Part shown: positions 1 through 6,386 of the stretch, in pieces
How positions within the stretch are numbered: position 1 is the first letter of the stretch
Layout of the letters: each line of letters begins with the position of its first letter
Origin: CBDUUP01 sp965370435
GTDB lineage: Bacteria > Chloroflexota > Anaerolineae > Anaerolineales > UBA11579
NCBI GenBank assembly: GCA_965370435.1
Contig: CBDUUP010000219.1
Location: 1-7,690, forward strand
DNA: 7,690 nt
Reading direction: 5' to 3'
Program-made: the position numbers and the translations under genes
The notes under the pieces: model-generated
What the model was told of the DNA's origin: nothing
Databases searched by the model: none
What the model saw: only the letters and a program-made list of their open reading frames with translations

Positions 1-376
1 ATTCCAGGCCGTCCGCGTCTGCTTTCCGGCGGAAGAGGGCGGTGCTTAGACGGGAAGTGGTCTCTCCGGCGACGTCTTGCCATTCCTCGTAGGTTGCCAG
101 GGCGATCTTTCTGGTGGTGAAACGCAGTTGGAAATTCTCGATCCAGATGCGGAAGGGCGGCTTTTCGTCTTGCCTTGAGCCGTGCGCCTCCCGCAGCATG
201 GGCAGCATTTGCTCTCTGGTATATTGTTCTCCCCGCGGGGTTATCAGGATGAATTCATCCGCCAGGACATTAGACACGCGGGTGAAGTTCTCCTCGGTAG
301 ATTCTATTTCGCCCCGGAACCAATCCACAAAGAACTTATGCAGTTCGCCGATCTCTTGTTTGCATTGGGTTTGCAT
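1..376 (-). CDS. DUF4440/SnoaL-like (NTF2-fold) protein, 3' end cut by window edge
   Basis: The reading frame opens with ATG at 376-374 and stays open to the left edge, giving 125 complete codons without a stop, so the C-terminus is missing. The start follows a GAGGA Shine-Dalgarno site (387-383) with a 6-nt gap. The translation begins MQTQCKQEIGELHKFFVDWF and includes ADEFILITPRGEQYT, FRIWIENFQLRF, ATYEEWQD and TSRLSTALFRR. An N-terminal helix followed by alternating strands with ATYEEWQ and TSRLSTALFR is the pattern of DUF4440/SnoaL-like proteins, which have the NTF2 fold. Members of that fold are small enzymes or ligand binders with varied substrates, so no specific reaction can be assigned. 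Probably only 10-20 residues are lost. It lies 54 nt downstream of the broken EEP gene on the same strand and is probably the third gene of the M48-led operon. Confidence 0.8.
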   Translation of the reverse strand, partial: MQTQCKQEIGELHKFFVDWFRGEIESTEENFTRVSNVLADEFILITPRGEQYTREQMLPMLREAHGSRQDEKPPFRIWIENFQLRFTTRKIALATYEEWQDVAGETTSRLSTALFRRKADADGLE

Positions 377-430
377 CTTTTTTCCTCTAATATCGTGTGT
401 TGGTTTTCCGAATGGGGCGCTGCGATGATT

Positions 431-1455
431 TTAGTCTTCTACAATACTGAAAGGATCGGGTTTCGGGGTAGCCAGCGCTAATTCACTCAGGCCCAGCGTT
501 CGTCCCATTTGGTTAGCGCTGCGATCAATATTGAACTCTACCCATAGAGGAAAGTGGTCGGAAATGCGGAAGGACATAGAGTGGGTGGAAATCTCTTTAA
601 AGACCGCGCCTGAAAAATCGATTCTGCCAGCTCGGTCGGTATACTCCAACGTGAAATCGTCTCCCCGGAACCAGGCGATCTGGTCGTAATATTTATCTTC
701 CTTACCATAAGTAGTTTTCAAGTTGTCGAGTTGGTCCGGGACCCATAACACCCGTGAGACAAAGGCATCGTATAGAGGATCGTCTACGCGTTTGTCAATG
801 TTGAAATCACCCAGGACGATGAGGTTTTTCTCTTCAGCGTGCTTCTCTTTGGCCCGGTCGCGGATTTCATCAGCCACGTATTCGGCGATGGCGGTGATCT
901 CTCCCAGGCGGTCTTTAGGTTTTTTTCCATATTTGATGTGCGCGGTCAGCAGCGAGAACCGGTCCTGCCCGCTTTCAAAGCCCACCAGATAGGGAGAACG
1001 GGCGAATTGTTCAACCACTTCATCCTCGGTCATCAGCAGGACGATCTCTCCTGCCAGGCCGGTGTGCTGCACCCGGCGAGTGTCGAAGACGTATGCTGAT
1101 CTCTCCGCATTCCCTAGAGAGCCTGCGGTTACGTCGGAGATGATCACATCCCAGTTTGGCCCCAGCCATTCGAGCAGCATGCGTATCGCGGTGGTGTTGC
1201 GTTTGACTTCCTGGATGGCTACTACTCCATGTAGCGGATGACTTCGGCGATGCAAGCCATCGCCCGCAAGTTTCGGGACGGAAATCCGCCTCCCTACTCC
1301 CCAATCCATCGTACTCTGCTGAAATTCCTGATGTTCCAGGTGCCGACCAGCAGATTGCGGTCGGTCTTTTTGGCTGGGAGCTTAGACTCTTTGATGCGCC
1401 GCCTCAGACGGATGATGTCTTCGACAGTCTCTACAGGATATTGTGTGTAGTCCAT
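431..1455 (-). pseudogene. Endonuclease/exonuclease/phosphatase-family protein, broken by a stop and a frameshift
   Basis: The gene starts at ATG 1455-1453 (MDYTQYPVETVEDIIRLRRR) behind a near-perfect Shine-Dalgarno. Residues 1-53 run to LLVGTWNIRNFSRVRWIGE and then meet TAG at 1296-1294. The same frame continues as RNLRAMACIAEVIRYM, which is expected family sequence, then hits TAG TAG at 1224-1219. One missing base between 1226 and 1225 (GA|GTA, probably GAC or GAT originally) moves the match into the next frame, VVAIQEVKRN, which is intact to TAA at 431. Repaired length would be about 341 residues. Family metal-binding and catalytic motifs remain recognisable: WNIRNF, QEV, GDFNID, YYDQIAW and SDHFPLW. 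EEP proteins hydrolyse phosphodiester or phosphate bonds in nucleic acids, lipids or other substrates; the substrate here is unknown. Either the gene has recently decayed or these are assembly errors in one 80-bp patch. A downstream ATG at 1309 gives 28 off-frame residues before rejoining and is not a credible start. Confidence 0.85.
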
Positions 1456-1460
1456 TGTTA

Positions 1461-1470
1461 TACCTCCTTT
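1461..1470 (-). promoter_or_regulatory. Strong Shine-Dalgarno of the EEP gene
   Basis: On the minus strand the sequence reads AAAGGAGGTA, ending five nucleotides before ATG at 1455. This is nearly the full anti-16S complement. It fixes the start of the broken EEP gene at 1455 rather than at the later ATG at 1309, which has no comparable site. It lies inside the 28-nt gap after the M48 stop codon, as expected for translation from a shared transcript. Confidence 0.85.
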
Positions 1471-1483
1471 GTAAAATAAATTC

Positions 1484-2638
1484 CTAGTCGTCACGCCTAG
1501 GATCAGTATCCAGCGCCGCGGCGATGCGTTTTCCCAGAGCGGGGTGGGAGTATAGCAGGAACTCCACCCAGGGTTCCGGGTCGGCATCGGCGAGGTTCTG
1601 GTTGGCCAGGCGGGCCAGCGCGGAAGCGAAGGCCTTGCCCTTGTTGGTGATCTGTACTGCATATGCATCGGCTCGGCGCTCTCGCCAGCGCGAGAACGCG
1701 TTGCCCAAGGGCATCGTAACCAGGCCATAAACACCCATCACGACCCCAAAAAGAGGCAGGGCGGCGATGTCGGCGGCGCTTTCAAACCCAAAGACTCCCA
1801 CTCCCCAACCCAGACCCAAAGAGGCCAAGTACAGCCCGCCCAGAGTCATGAGGGTCTCCAGAGCCATGCCCAGGGGGATGTCTTTGTGGACGTGGTGGCC
1901 GAGTTCGTGGGCCAGCACAGTTTCGATCTCGTCGGGGGAGAATTGGTTGAGCATGGTGTCCCCCAGGATGATGCGGCGGGTGTTGCCCAGTCCGGTCAGA
2001 CCGGCGTTGGCGGCTTTGGTGCGGCGGCTCATGTCGAACTTGAACACCCCCTGTACGCGGGTGTTGGCTTTCTCGGCCAGTTTCACCAGACGTTGGGCCA
2101 GCTCGGCGTGCTCCTCGTCCAGGGGGACGAACTTGTAGAAAATGGGCATCAGCAGCACGGGGGCCAGGTTCGCCATGACCACGCTGAACAACAGCATGAG
2201 CAGAGCCGTCCACAGCCACCAGGTGTCCGGCGCGGCCCGCAGTACCGCGTAAACGGTCTCCAGCACGATCCCGCCCAGGACGACGGACAGCAATAAACCC
2301 TTCACCCGGTCGCTGATCCAGCCTCCCAGAGTGCGGTTGGAGAGTTGGAAGCGGTGGGGCAATACAAAACCTGAATAGTAGCCTAATGGCAAAGTGAGCG
2401 CGTAGAAAATCCCGCCGAAGACGGCTCCAAACCCGGCCACCACCAACCAGTCGTTAACCGTCAGCGTAAGCAGAGCGGCTTTTAGATTGGCCGACCAGCC
2501 CAAAAGCAGCCATGCCAGAATATAAGCGGCGTTCAGGCCCAGGCTCACCAGCATCAAGCGGCGGCGGATACGGGCGTAGGTTTTGGCTTCCTCCTGGCGT
2601 TCAGGGTCAATCGAGGTTGGGGCTAAGGTCTCTTCCAT
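1484..2638 (-). CDS. Membrane M48-family zinc metalloprotease, Ste24/CAAX prenyl protease 1-like
   Basis: The product is 384 residues. Hydrophobic segments lie near residues 28-48, 64-86, 113-133, 139-165, 258-280 and 290-312, indicating a polytopic inner-membrane protein. The zinc site is HELGH at 244-248 within VLAHELGHHVHKD, and the third ligand is probably E320 in SRWRERRADAYA. Other Ste24-type signatures are LMPIFYKFVPL (163-173), the RRTKAANAGLTGLGNTRRI region (205-223) and the C-terminal YSHPALGKRI. This arrangement matches Ste24/M48A peptidases rather than the shorter HtpX. Family members cleave membrane or membrane-bound proteins; bacteria lack classic CAAX substrates, so the physiological substrate is unknown and quality control is an inference. 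The start at 2638 has no Shine-Dalgarno but sits 6 nt after a TATAAT box, so the mRNA is probably leaderless. It is the first gene of the minus-strand operon. Confidence 0.93.
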   Translation of the reverse strand: MEETLAPTSIDPERQEEAKTYARIRRRLMLVSLGLNAAYILAWLLLGWSANLKAALLTLTVNDWLVVAGFGAVFGGIFYALTLPLGYYSGFVLPHRFQLSNRTLGGWISDRVKGLLLSVVLGGIVLETVYAVLRAAPDTWWLWTALLMLLFSVVMANLAPVLLMPIFYKFVPLDEEHAELAQRLVKLAEKANTRVQGVFKFDMSRRTKAANAGLTGLGNTRRIILGDTMLNQFSPDEIETVLAHELGHHVHKDIPLGMALETLMTLGGLYLASLGLGWGVGVFGFESAADIAALPLFGVVMGVYGLVTMPLGNAFSRWRERRADAYAVQITNKGKAFASALARLANQNLADADPEPWVEFLLYSHPALGKRIAAALDTDPRRDD

Positions 2639-2644
2639 GAGGAT

Positions 2645-2653
2645 ATTATAGCA
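2645..2653 (-). promoter_or_regulatory. Extended -10 promoter of the M48 operon, apparently leaderless
   Basis: The minus strand reads TGCTATAAT, a consensus -10 hexamer (2650-2645) with the extended TGn motif. Only six nucleotides (ATCCTC) separate it from the ATG at 2638, so transcription would begin at or next to the start codon. There is no purine-rich ribosome-binding site in the gap. No good -35 is visible at 16-18 bp spacing (17 bp gives ATCTGT), which fits an extended -10 promoter. Confidence 0.65.
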
Positions 2654-2701
2654 TCAGGAATGGGTAGACAGATTTGAACCCGGTCTTTTCCAAAACCTCA
2701 T

Positions 2702-2880
2702 GGGTGTATTTCAATTTTGGAGTACTCAGCGACCATAAGTCGCACCAACAACTGCGAAGTCCGCCCTTCGGCGGACTGAAGCCCTTTTCTAGTCGGCGTA
2801 GGCCGACTTTGTAAATGTTAGTGCGACTTTAGTCGCAATTTGTTTCGCCAATCAAGCTCACCCCTAAACTGAATTGCCCC
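2702..2880. repeat. Palindromic MITE-like repeat, copy A
   Basis: This intergenic repeat of about 179 bp contains short hairpins. GCGAC/GTCGC is at 2729-2743. AGTCCGCC/GGCGGACT, an 8-bp stem with a 4-nt loop, is at 2758-2777. AGTCGGC/GCCGACT (7 bp, 4-nt loop) is at 2791-2808. GCGACT/AGTCGC (6 bp) is at 2823-2836. The left end GGGTGTATTTCAATTTTGG and the right end AAACTGAATTGCCCC form degraded terminal inverted repeats. It matches copy B (4959-5131) in opposite orientation, including GTACTCAGCGAC and AAGTCGCACCAACAA, plus an identical 26-bp stretch around the 8-bp stem. It encodes no protein and has no credible transposase, so it would be non-autonomous if mobile. It sits between two divergent promoters. 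Confidence 0.85.
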
Positions 2881-2901
2881 CGTTTCTCATCGAGCGGTTG
2901 C

Positions 2902-2930
2902 TGTTCAGAATCCGATAGGCTAGATATAAT
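2902..2930 (+). promoter_or_regulatory. Promoter of the ABC1 kinase gene, apparently leaderless
   Basis: A consensus TATAAT lies at 2925-2930, and the ATG at 2937 begins after just six nucleotides (TAGAAT). This is the same spacing as at the divergent M48 gene. The hexamer 17 bp upstream, TGTTCA at 2902-2907, is a weak -35 match (3 of 6). No Shine-Dalgarno is present. The promoter begins 21 bp after the right end of repeat copy A. Confidence 0.6.
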
Positions 2931-2936
2931 TAGAAT

Positions 2937-4628
2937 ATGATACGCTCCCGCTACCGCCGCATCGTATTCTTCTTTGCTCGTGTGATTCTCACGGTTATTT
3001 TTTGGGACCTCATTTTGCGCTGGATCGGATTCCGCAAGCTTTCCCAGCGCACTCGCCCCCGGCGATTGAAACGCATCGCCGTCGCTTACCGCGCCCTGGC
3101 GGTGCAGATGGGCGGGGTGCTCATCAAGGTCGGCCAGTTCCTCTCCGCCCGGGTGGACGTGCTGCCCCAGGAGATCACCCAAGAGTTGGCCGGGCTGCAA
3201 GACGAAGTGCCCCCGGAGGAGTTTGAGGATATCCGCCGTTTGGCAGAAGCCGAATTGGGCGCGCCGCTCGCCACTGTGTTCGCCAAGTTTGAAGAGACTC
3301 CCCTGGCTGCCGCCTCCCTGGGACAGGTGCACCGCGCCCGGCTTCATCCCCAGGATGCGCTGGAAATTGAGGACGACCCCTCTGCGCCGCCAATCGTGGA
3401 AGTGGTGGTGAAGATTCAGCGACCCAACATTGAACAGATCCTGGAGACCGACCTGGCCGCCTTGCGCACGGTGGGCAACTGGGTCAAGCGATACCGTCCC
3501 ATCAACCGGCGGGTTGACCTGCCCGCTTTGCTGGCGGAGTTCAGCCGCATCCTTTACGAAGAGATAGATTACCTGGCCGAAGGGGGCAACGCCGAAGCCT
3601 TTGCGGTCAACTTCAAGGATCGGCCCGGGGTGCGGGTTCCCGCGGTAGCCTGGAGCCGCACCACTCGCCGGGTCCTCGTCCTGGAGGACGTGTTCGCCAT
3701 CAAGATCACCGATTACGACGCCATCACCGCCGCGGGGATAGACCGGGCCGAAGTCGCCAAGCGGCTGTTCGACGCCTACTTGCAGCAGATCTTCCACGAC
3801 AGCTTCTTCCACGCCGACCCTCACCCCGGCAACCTGTTCGTCGAACCGCGGCCTGAGGCTGGCCCCGGCGAGCCTTCCTGGGAGTTGACCTTCGTGGATT
3901 TCGGGATGGCGGGAAAGGTGCCCGATACGGCCCGGGCCGGTCTGCGGGAACTGGCTATCGCTGTAGGCACCCAAGACGCATCCCGGATGGTCAAATCCTA
4001 CCAGCTTTTGGGCGTCCTGCTGCCCCACGCTGATTTGAAACTGCTGGAGCGCGCCGAGGCGATGGCCTTCGACCGCTTCTGGGGCAAGAGCATGGCCGAG
4101 CTGCAAGAGATCAGCTTCGAGGAGATGCACCAGTTCGCGGTTGAGTTCCGGGAGCTGGTGTATACGATGCCGTTCCAGGTCCCCCAGGATTTGATCTTTC
4201 TGGGCCGGGCGGTCGCCATCCTGGCGGGGATGTGCACCGGCCTGGATCCCCAGTTCAACTTCTGGCAGGGCATCGCCCCCTTCGCCCAGGAGTTGTTGAC
4301 CGATGAAGTCGGTTCCAATTGGCAGGTCTGGCTGGGTGAACTGTTAGCGATCCTTCAATCCCTGATTGCGCTCCCCAAGCGGATGGACCGGGTCTTGAGC
4401 CAAATGGAGCGGGGAGAGATCGCGGTCCGCATCCCGGAGGTCAGGAACCATTTGCGCTACATCGAGCGGTCCGGCAGGCAGATGACCAGCGCGGTCATCT
4501 TCTTCGCCCTGCTGATGAGCGGCGTGCAGCTTTACCTGGCGGATGAGTTGGTGTTCAGTGGGATATTGTTGGCCGGCGCGGCACTGGCTCTGGCCAGGAC
4601 GATCTTCGCCCGGCGCAGGCGCGGCTGA
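2937..4628 (+). CDS. ABC1/AarF/UbiB-family atypical protein kinase-like protein
   Basis: The product is 563 residues. Family signatures appear in order: the KxGQ motif in GVLIKVGQFLSARVDVLP (60-77), the alanine-rich loop AAASLGQVH (124-132) that replaces the usual kinase P-loop, the VVVKIQRP lysine at 159, EEIDYLAEGGNAEAF (208-222), the catalytic loop HDSFFHADPHPGNLF (287-301, D294 and N299), and VDFG (320-323) for metal binding. A hydrophobic stretch at about 9-31 and two near the C-terminus (about 517-534 and 538-556) suggest membrane attachment. In bacteria the family is best known as UbiB, needed for isoprenoid quinone synthesis or lipid handling. All key residues are present, so ATPase or kinase-like activity is plausible, but the substrate is not shown and no quinone gene is nearby. 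The start matches the family N-terminus and the leaderless promoter. It converges with the 74-residue gene, 32 bp apart, with no clear terminator between. Confidence 0.95.
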   Translation: MIRSRYRRIVFFFARVILTVIFWDLILRWIGFRKLSQRTRPRRLKRIAVAYRALAVQMGGVLIKVGQFLSARVDVLPQEITQELAGLQDEVPPEEFEDIRRLAEAELGAPLATVFAKFEETPLAAASLGQVHRARLHPQDALEIEDDPSAPPIVEVVVKIQRPNIEQILETDLAALRTVGNWVKRYRPINRRVDLPALLAEFSRILYEEIDYLAEGGNAEAFAVNFKDRPGVRVPAVAWSRTTRRVLVLEDVFAIKITDYDAITAAGIDRAEVAKRLFDAYLQQIFHDSFFHADPHPGNLFVEPRPEAGPGEPSWELTFVDFGMAGKVPDTARAGLRELAIAVGTQDASRMVKSYQLLGVLLPHADLKLLERAEAMAFDRFWGKSMAELQEISFEEMHQFAVEFRELVYTMPFQVPQDLIFLGRAVAILAGMCTGLDPQFNFWQGIAPFAQELLTDEVGSNWQVWLGELLAILQSLIALPKRMDRVLSQMERGEIAVRIPEVRNHLRYIERSGRQMTSAVIFFALLMSGVQLYLADELVFSGILLAGAALALARTIFARRRRG

Positions 4629-4660
4629 ATCCCCCAATACGAATTGCGAATTAGGTAGTG

Positions 4661-4885
4661 CTATTCCTGGCGCGTTTCCAGACGCTCGATAGCGCCGTCC
4701 ACCAGACTGCGTATAGCTAGCAACATTTCTTTGCGGGCCTTGCGGCGGCTGGCGACGAATTCGGGGGGCAGCAGCGCGGCGATGCTCTGGCGCATTTCCT
4801 TATGGGCGGCTTGGGCGTGCTGGCGCGCTTCCTCGGGGATGCGGCGCTTCCAGGCCCGTTCGGCTTTCTCTTTTTTCTCGGCCAT
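4661..4885 (-). CDS. Small charged helical protein of unknown function (74 residues)
   Basis: I do not recognise this family. From the third ATG (4885-4883) the product is 74 residues beginning MAEKKEKAERAWKRR. It is rich in Lys, Arg, Glu and Ala, has no cysteine and no membrane segment, and looks almost wholly alpha-helical (ARQHAQAAHKEMRQSIAALL, then ARKEMLLAIRSLVDGAIERL). A central LPPEF probably breaks two amphipathic helices, which would suit a small oligomerising or partner-binding protein; that is inference. Three ATGs lie in tandem at 4891-4883. The third has the best 7-nt spacing from AGGAG, so it is preferred. A longer frame back to 4942 would begin inside the -35 box and is not credible. 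The clear promoter and Shine-Dalgarno support a real gene. Confidence 0.75.
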   Translation of the reverse strand: MAEKKEKAERAWKRRIPEEARQHAQAAHKEMRQSIAALLPPEFVASRRKARKEMLLAIRSLVDGAIERLETRQE

Positions 4886-4892
4886 CATCATG

Positions 4893-4897
4893 CTCCT
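4893..4897 (-). promoter_or_regulatory. Shine-Dalgarno of the 74-residue gene
   Basis: AGGAG on the minus strand, within AAAGGAGC, lies 1, 4 and 7 nt before three consecutive ATG codons. The 7-nt spacing selects the third ATG (4885-4883) as the most likely start. Confidence 0.75.
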
Positions 4898-4913
4898 TTT
4901 ATCTTCTGATTGA

Positions 4914-4942
4914 ATTATGACACAAGCTGGCGGGGGAGTCAA
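4914..4942 (-). promoter_or_regulatory. Sigma70-type promoter of the 74-residue gene
   Basis: On the minus strand TTGACT (4942-4937, five of six to TTGACA) is followed after exactly 17 bp by CATAAT (4919-4914, five of six to TATAAT). This predicts a transcript start near 4907 and a leader of about 20 nt containing the AGGAG site. It is the best-formed full promoter in the window. Repeat copy B ends 16 bp upstream of the -35 box. Confidence 0.75.
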
Positions 4943-4958
4943 CCGGGGTTGGGGAGGT

Positions 4959-5131
4959 GGGTGTATTTCAGTTTGGGGGTTTGGCGACCAATGTCGCAGT
5001 GACTAAAGTCACTCAAACGTTTACGAAGTCGGCCTGCGCCGATTTGACGAATTTTCAGTCCGCCGAAGGGCGGACTTCGTAATTGTTGGTGCGACTTCAG
5101 TCGCTGAGTACCTCTCAACTGAAATACATCC
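4959..5131. repeat. Palindromic MITE-like repeat, copy B (inverted relative to copy A)
   Basis: This element of about 173 bp has well-preserved ends: GGGTGTATTTCAGTTTGGG at the left, and at the right the complement of GGATGTATTTCAGTTGAGAG. The first 17 positions of the two ends agree except for one base, and weaker similarity continues to a shared GGCGAC/AGCGAC. Hairpins inside are GCGAC/GTCGC at 4984-4997, AGTGACT/AGTCACT at 4998-5013, AGTCGGC/GCCGATT at 5027-5044 with one G-T pair, AGTCCGCC/GGCGGACT at 5057-5076 and GCGACT/AGTCGC at 5091-5104. It lies 22 bp after the sbcD stop codon and upstream of the small gene's promoter. Possible 7-bp direct repeats GGGAGGT flank it at 4952-4958 and 5134-5140. 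It has no coding capacity of its own. Confidence 0.88.
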
Positions 5132-5153
5132 GAGGGAGGTTGGGTATCGCAAC

Positions 5154-6386
5154 CTACTCTCCCGCGTCCTCAATGATCTCCCCGGCCAGTTTTTGGAGGG
5201 CTTCCATCTCTTCCGGCTCAACTTTGGCGGCTTTCCAGTAGACTTCCAGCAATTCCAAGGGAGTCAATTCCCCCATAGTTTGGTCTTCGGGCAGGCGCAC
5301 CCGGCTTTCCATCTGGGGTCGCTTGACCAGGCGGAATTCAAAGGCGGAGGCGGCTTGATCCTGGAGAGCCGACTCATCTATCAGGGCTTCCCAGTCGCGA
5401 GGGTATTCCAGGGTCAGGCGGACGATGGCGTCTGCTAGTTCTTCGCTGGGCGGGAGCGCGGCGAGAAGTTTAGCGGTTATATCTTCTTTGGATTTTAGTT
5501 CCAAATAACGATCTATGAAGGGGCGGATCTCGGTCAATTGACGCCATTCGACGTTGGTGTCCTTCCCCTTCTCGATCTCTGCGATGACATAGAATTTGTC
5601 GTCGTCCACCTCGCCAAAGTCCACGCGCTCAATGGAGCCGGGGTAGATGACGGGAGGCTGATTCCCCTCGTTAAGGTTCTGAGGCTTGTGGATATGTCCC
5701 AGGGCGACGTAGGAGAATTTCTTGTTTTTCACCAATCCAGGGGAAAGAACCAGGTCTCCTCCCAGCATGACGGTGCGCTCGTTGCCATAGGCCGCGCCTT
5801 GCACCGAGGCGTGGGCGGTGAGGACGATGGGTAAATCGGGGTCGGCCTCTTCAAGCCACCCATTCACCAGTTCGCTCAAGCTTTCCTCCAGCCGTTGGTA
5901 GACCTCCTGGGGGTCGTTCCCGCGTATCTCCATCTGGGCCATCATCCCGGAGCGGGATATCCAGGGCAGGGCGATGATTTGCACGGGCAGGCCGCCCAGG
6001 TCGTCAGGGGTGTAGAATTTGGGCTTGTCGGCCACGTACACGTTGGGCACGTCCAGGGTGCTGAAGGCGTCCAGGGCATGAGCGCGGAAGAGCGCCGGAG
6101 AGATGTCGTGGTTGCCGACCAGCAGCAGGGTGGGAATTCCGGCCCGGGAGAGGCGCATGATGCGCTTCCCCCACTCCCGCTGGAAGGTGGGGGCCGGGTT
6201 GCGGTCTTTGAAAGTGTCCCCGGCGAAGAGCACCAGGTCCACCTCTTGCTGGATGGCGGCGTCCACGATGGTGTCCAGCGACTTGAGGAAATCCATCACC
6301 CGCAGGGGCAGCCCGGTTTCCGGGTCGTGGCGGCCGTAGTTGGCCATATCTATGTGGGCGTCGGCAAAGTGGAGGATGGTGAGCAT
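5154..6386 (-). CDS. sbcD: SbcD-like (Mre11-type) metallophosphoesterase DNA repair nuclease
   Basis: The product is 410 residues. All calcineurin-like phosphoesterase motifs are in order: HFADAHID (6-13, with D9 and H11), AGDTFKDR (55-62), VGNHD (90-94), LTAHAS (189-194) and ALGHIHKPQNL (228-238). PGSIERVDFGE (249-259) is typical of SbcD/Mre11. These residues bind two metal ions, usually Mn, and with the SbcC/Rad50 ATPase the enzyme trims DNA ends and opens hairpins. The region after about 290, ending in PLELLEVYWKAAKVEPEEME, is where the SbcC-binding helices are expected. The start at 6386 gives the standard MLTILHFADAH N-terminus and has AAGGT 8 nt upstream. No sbcC lies on either side within the window: the next gene downstream is the 74-residue gene beyond repeat copy B, so the partner must be outside the window if present. 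Confidence 0.93.
   Translation of the reverse strand: MLTILHFADAHIDMANYGRHDPETGLPLRVMDFLKSLDTIVDAAIQQEVDLVLFAGDTFKDRNPAPTFQREWGKRIMRLSRAGIPTLLLVGNHDISPALFRAHALDAFSTLDVPNVYVADKPKFYTPDDLGGLPVQIIALPWISRSGMMAQMEIRGNDPQEVYQRLEESLSELVNGWLEEADPDLPIVLTAHASVQGAAYGNERTVMLGGDLVLSPGLVKNKKFSYVALGHIHKPQNLNEGNQPPVIYPGSIERVDFGEVDDDKFYVIAEIEKGKDTNVEWRQLTEIRPFIDRYLELKSKEDITAKLLAALPPSEELADAIVRLTLEYPRDWEALIDESALQDQAASAFEFRLVKRPQMESRVRLPEDQTMGELTPLELLEVYWKAAKVEPEEMEALQKLAGEIIEDAGE

Noticed and set aside
1020..1304. Alternative minus-strand frame crossing the broken part of the EEP gene
   Set aside because: Family-like residues switch from the frame of ATG 1455 directly to the frame ending at 431. This third frame shows no EEP motif and has an Arg/Pro-rich composition typical of a shadow.
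2661..2700. tRNA-like T-loop string GGTTCAAATC on the minus strand
   Set aside because: The bases around it do not form the T-stem beyond the closing pair, and no anticodon arm, D-arm or acceptor stem can be built. Chance match, or at most an unprovable remnant.
2829..4130. Long open frame of 433 codons on the minus strand opposite the ABC1 kinase
   Set aside because: The plus-strand frame has a full set of ABC1 kinase motifs. The opposite frame is low-complexity and has no recognisable domain. It is a shadow produced by codon bias in GC-rich DNA.
4629..4660. Search for a bidirectional terminator between the convergent ABC1 kinase and 74-residue genes
   Set aside because: The 32-bp gap contains only a short AATTGCGAATT symmetry and no GC-rich stem with a T-run, so no terminator can be supported.
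4959..5131. Repeated hairpins considered as a CRISPR array
   Set aside because: The units differ in sequence and length, are not separated by uniform spacers, and no cas gene is nearby. They are modules of a palindromic intergenic repeat.
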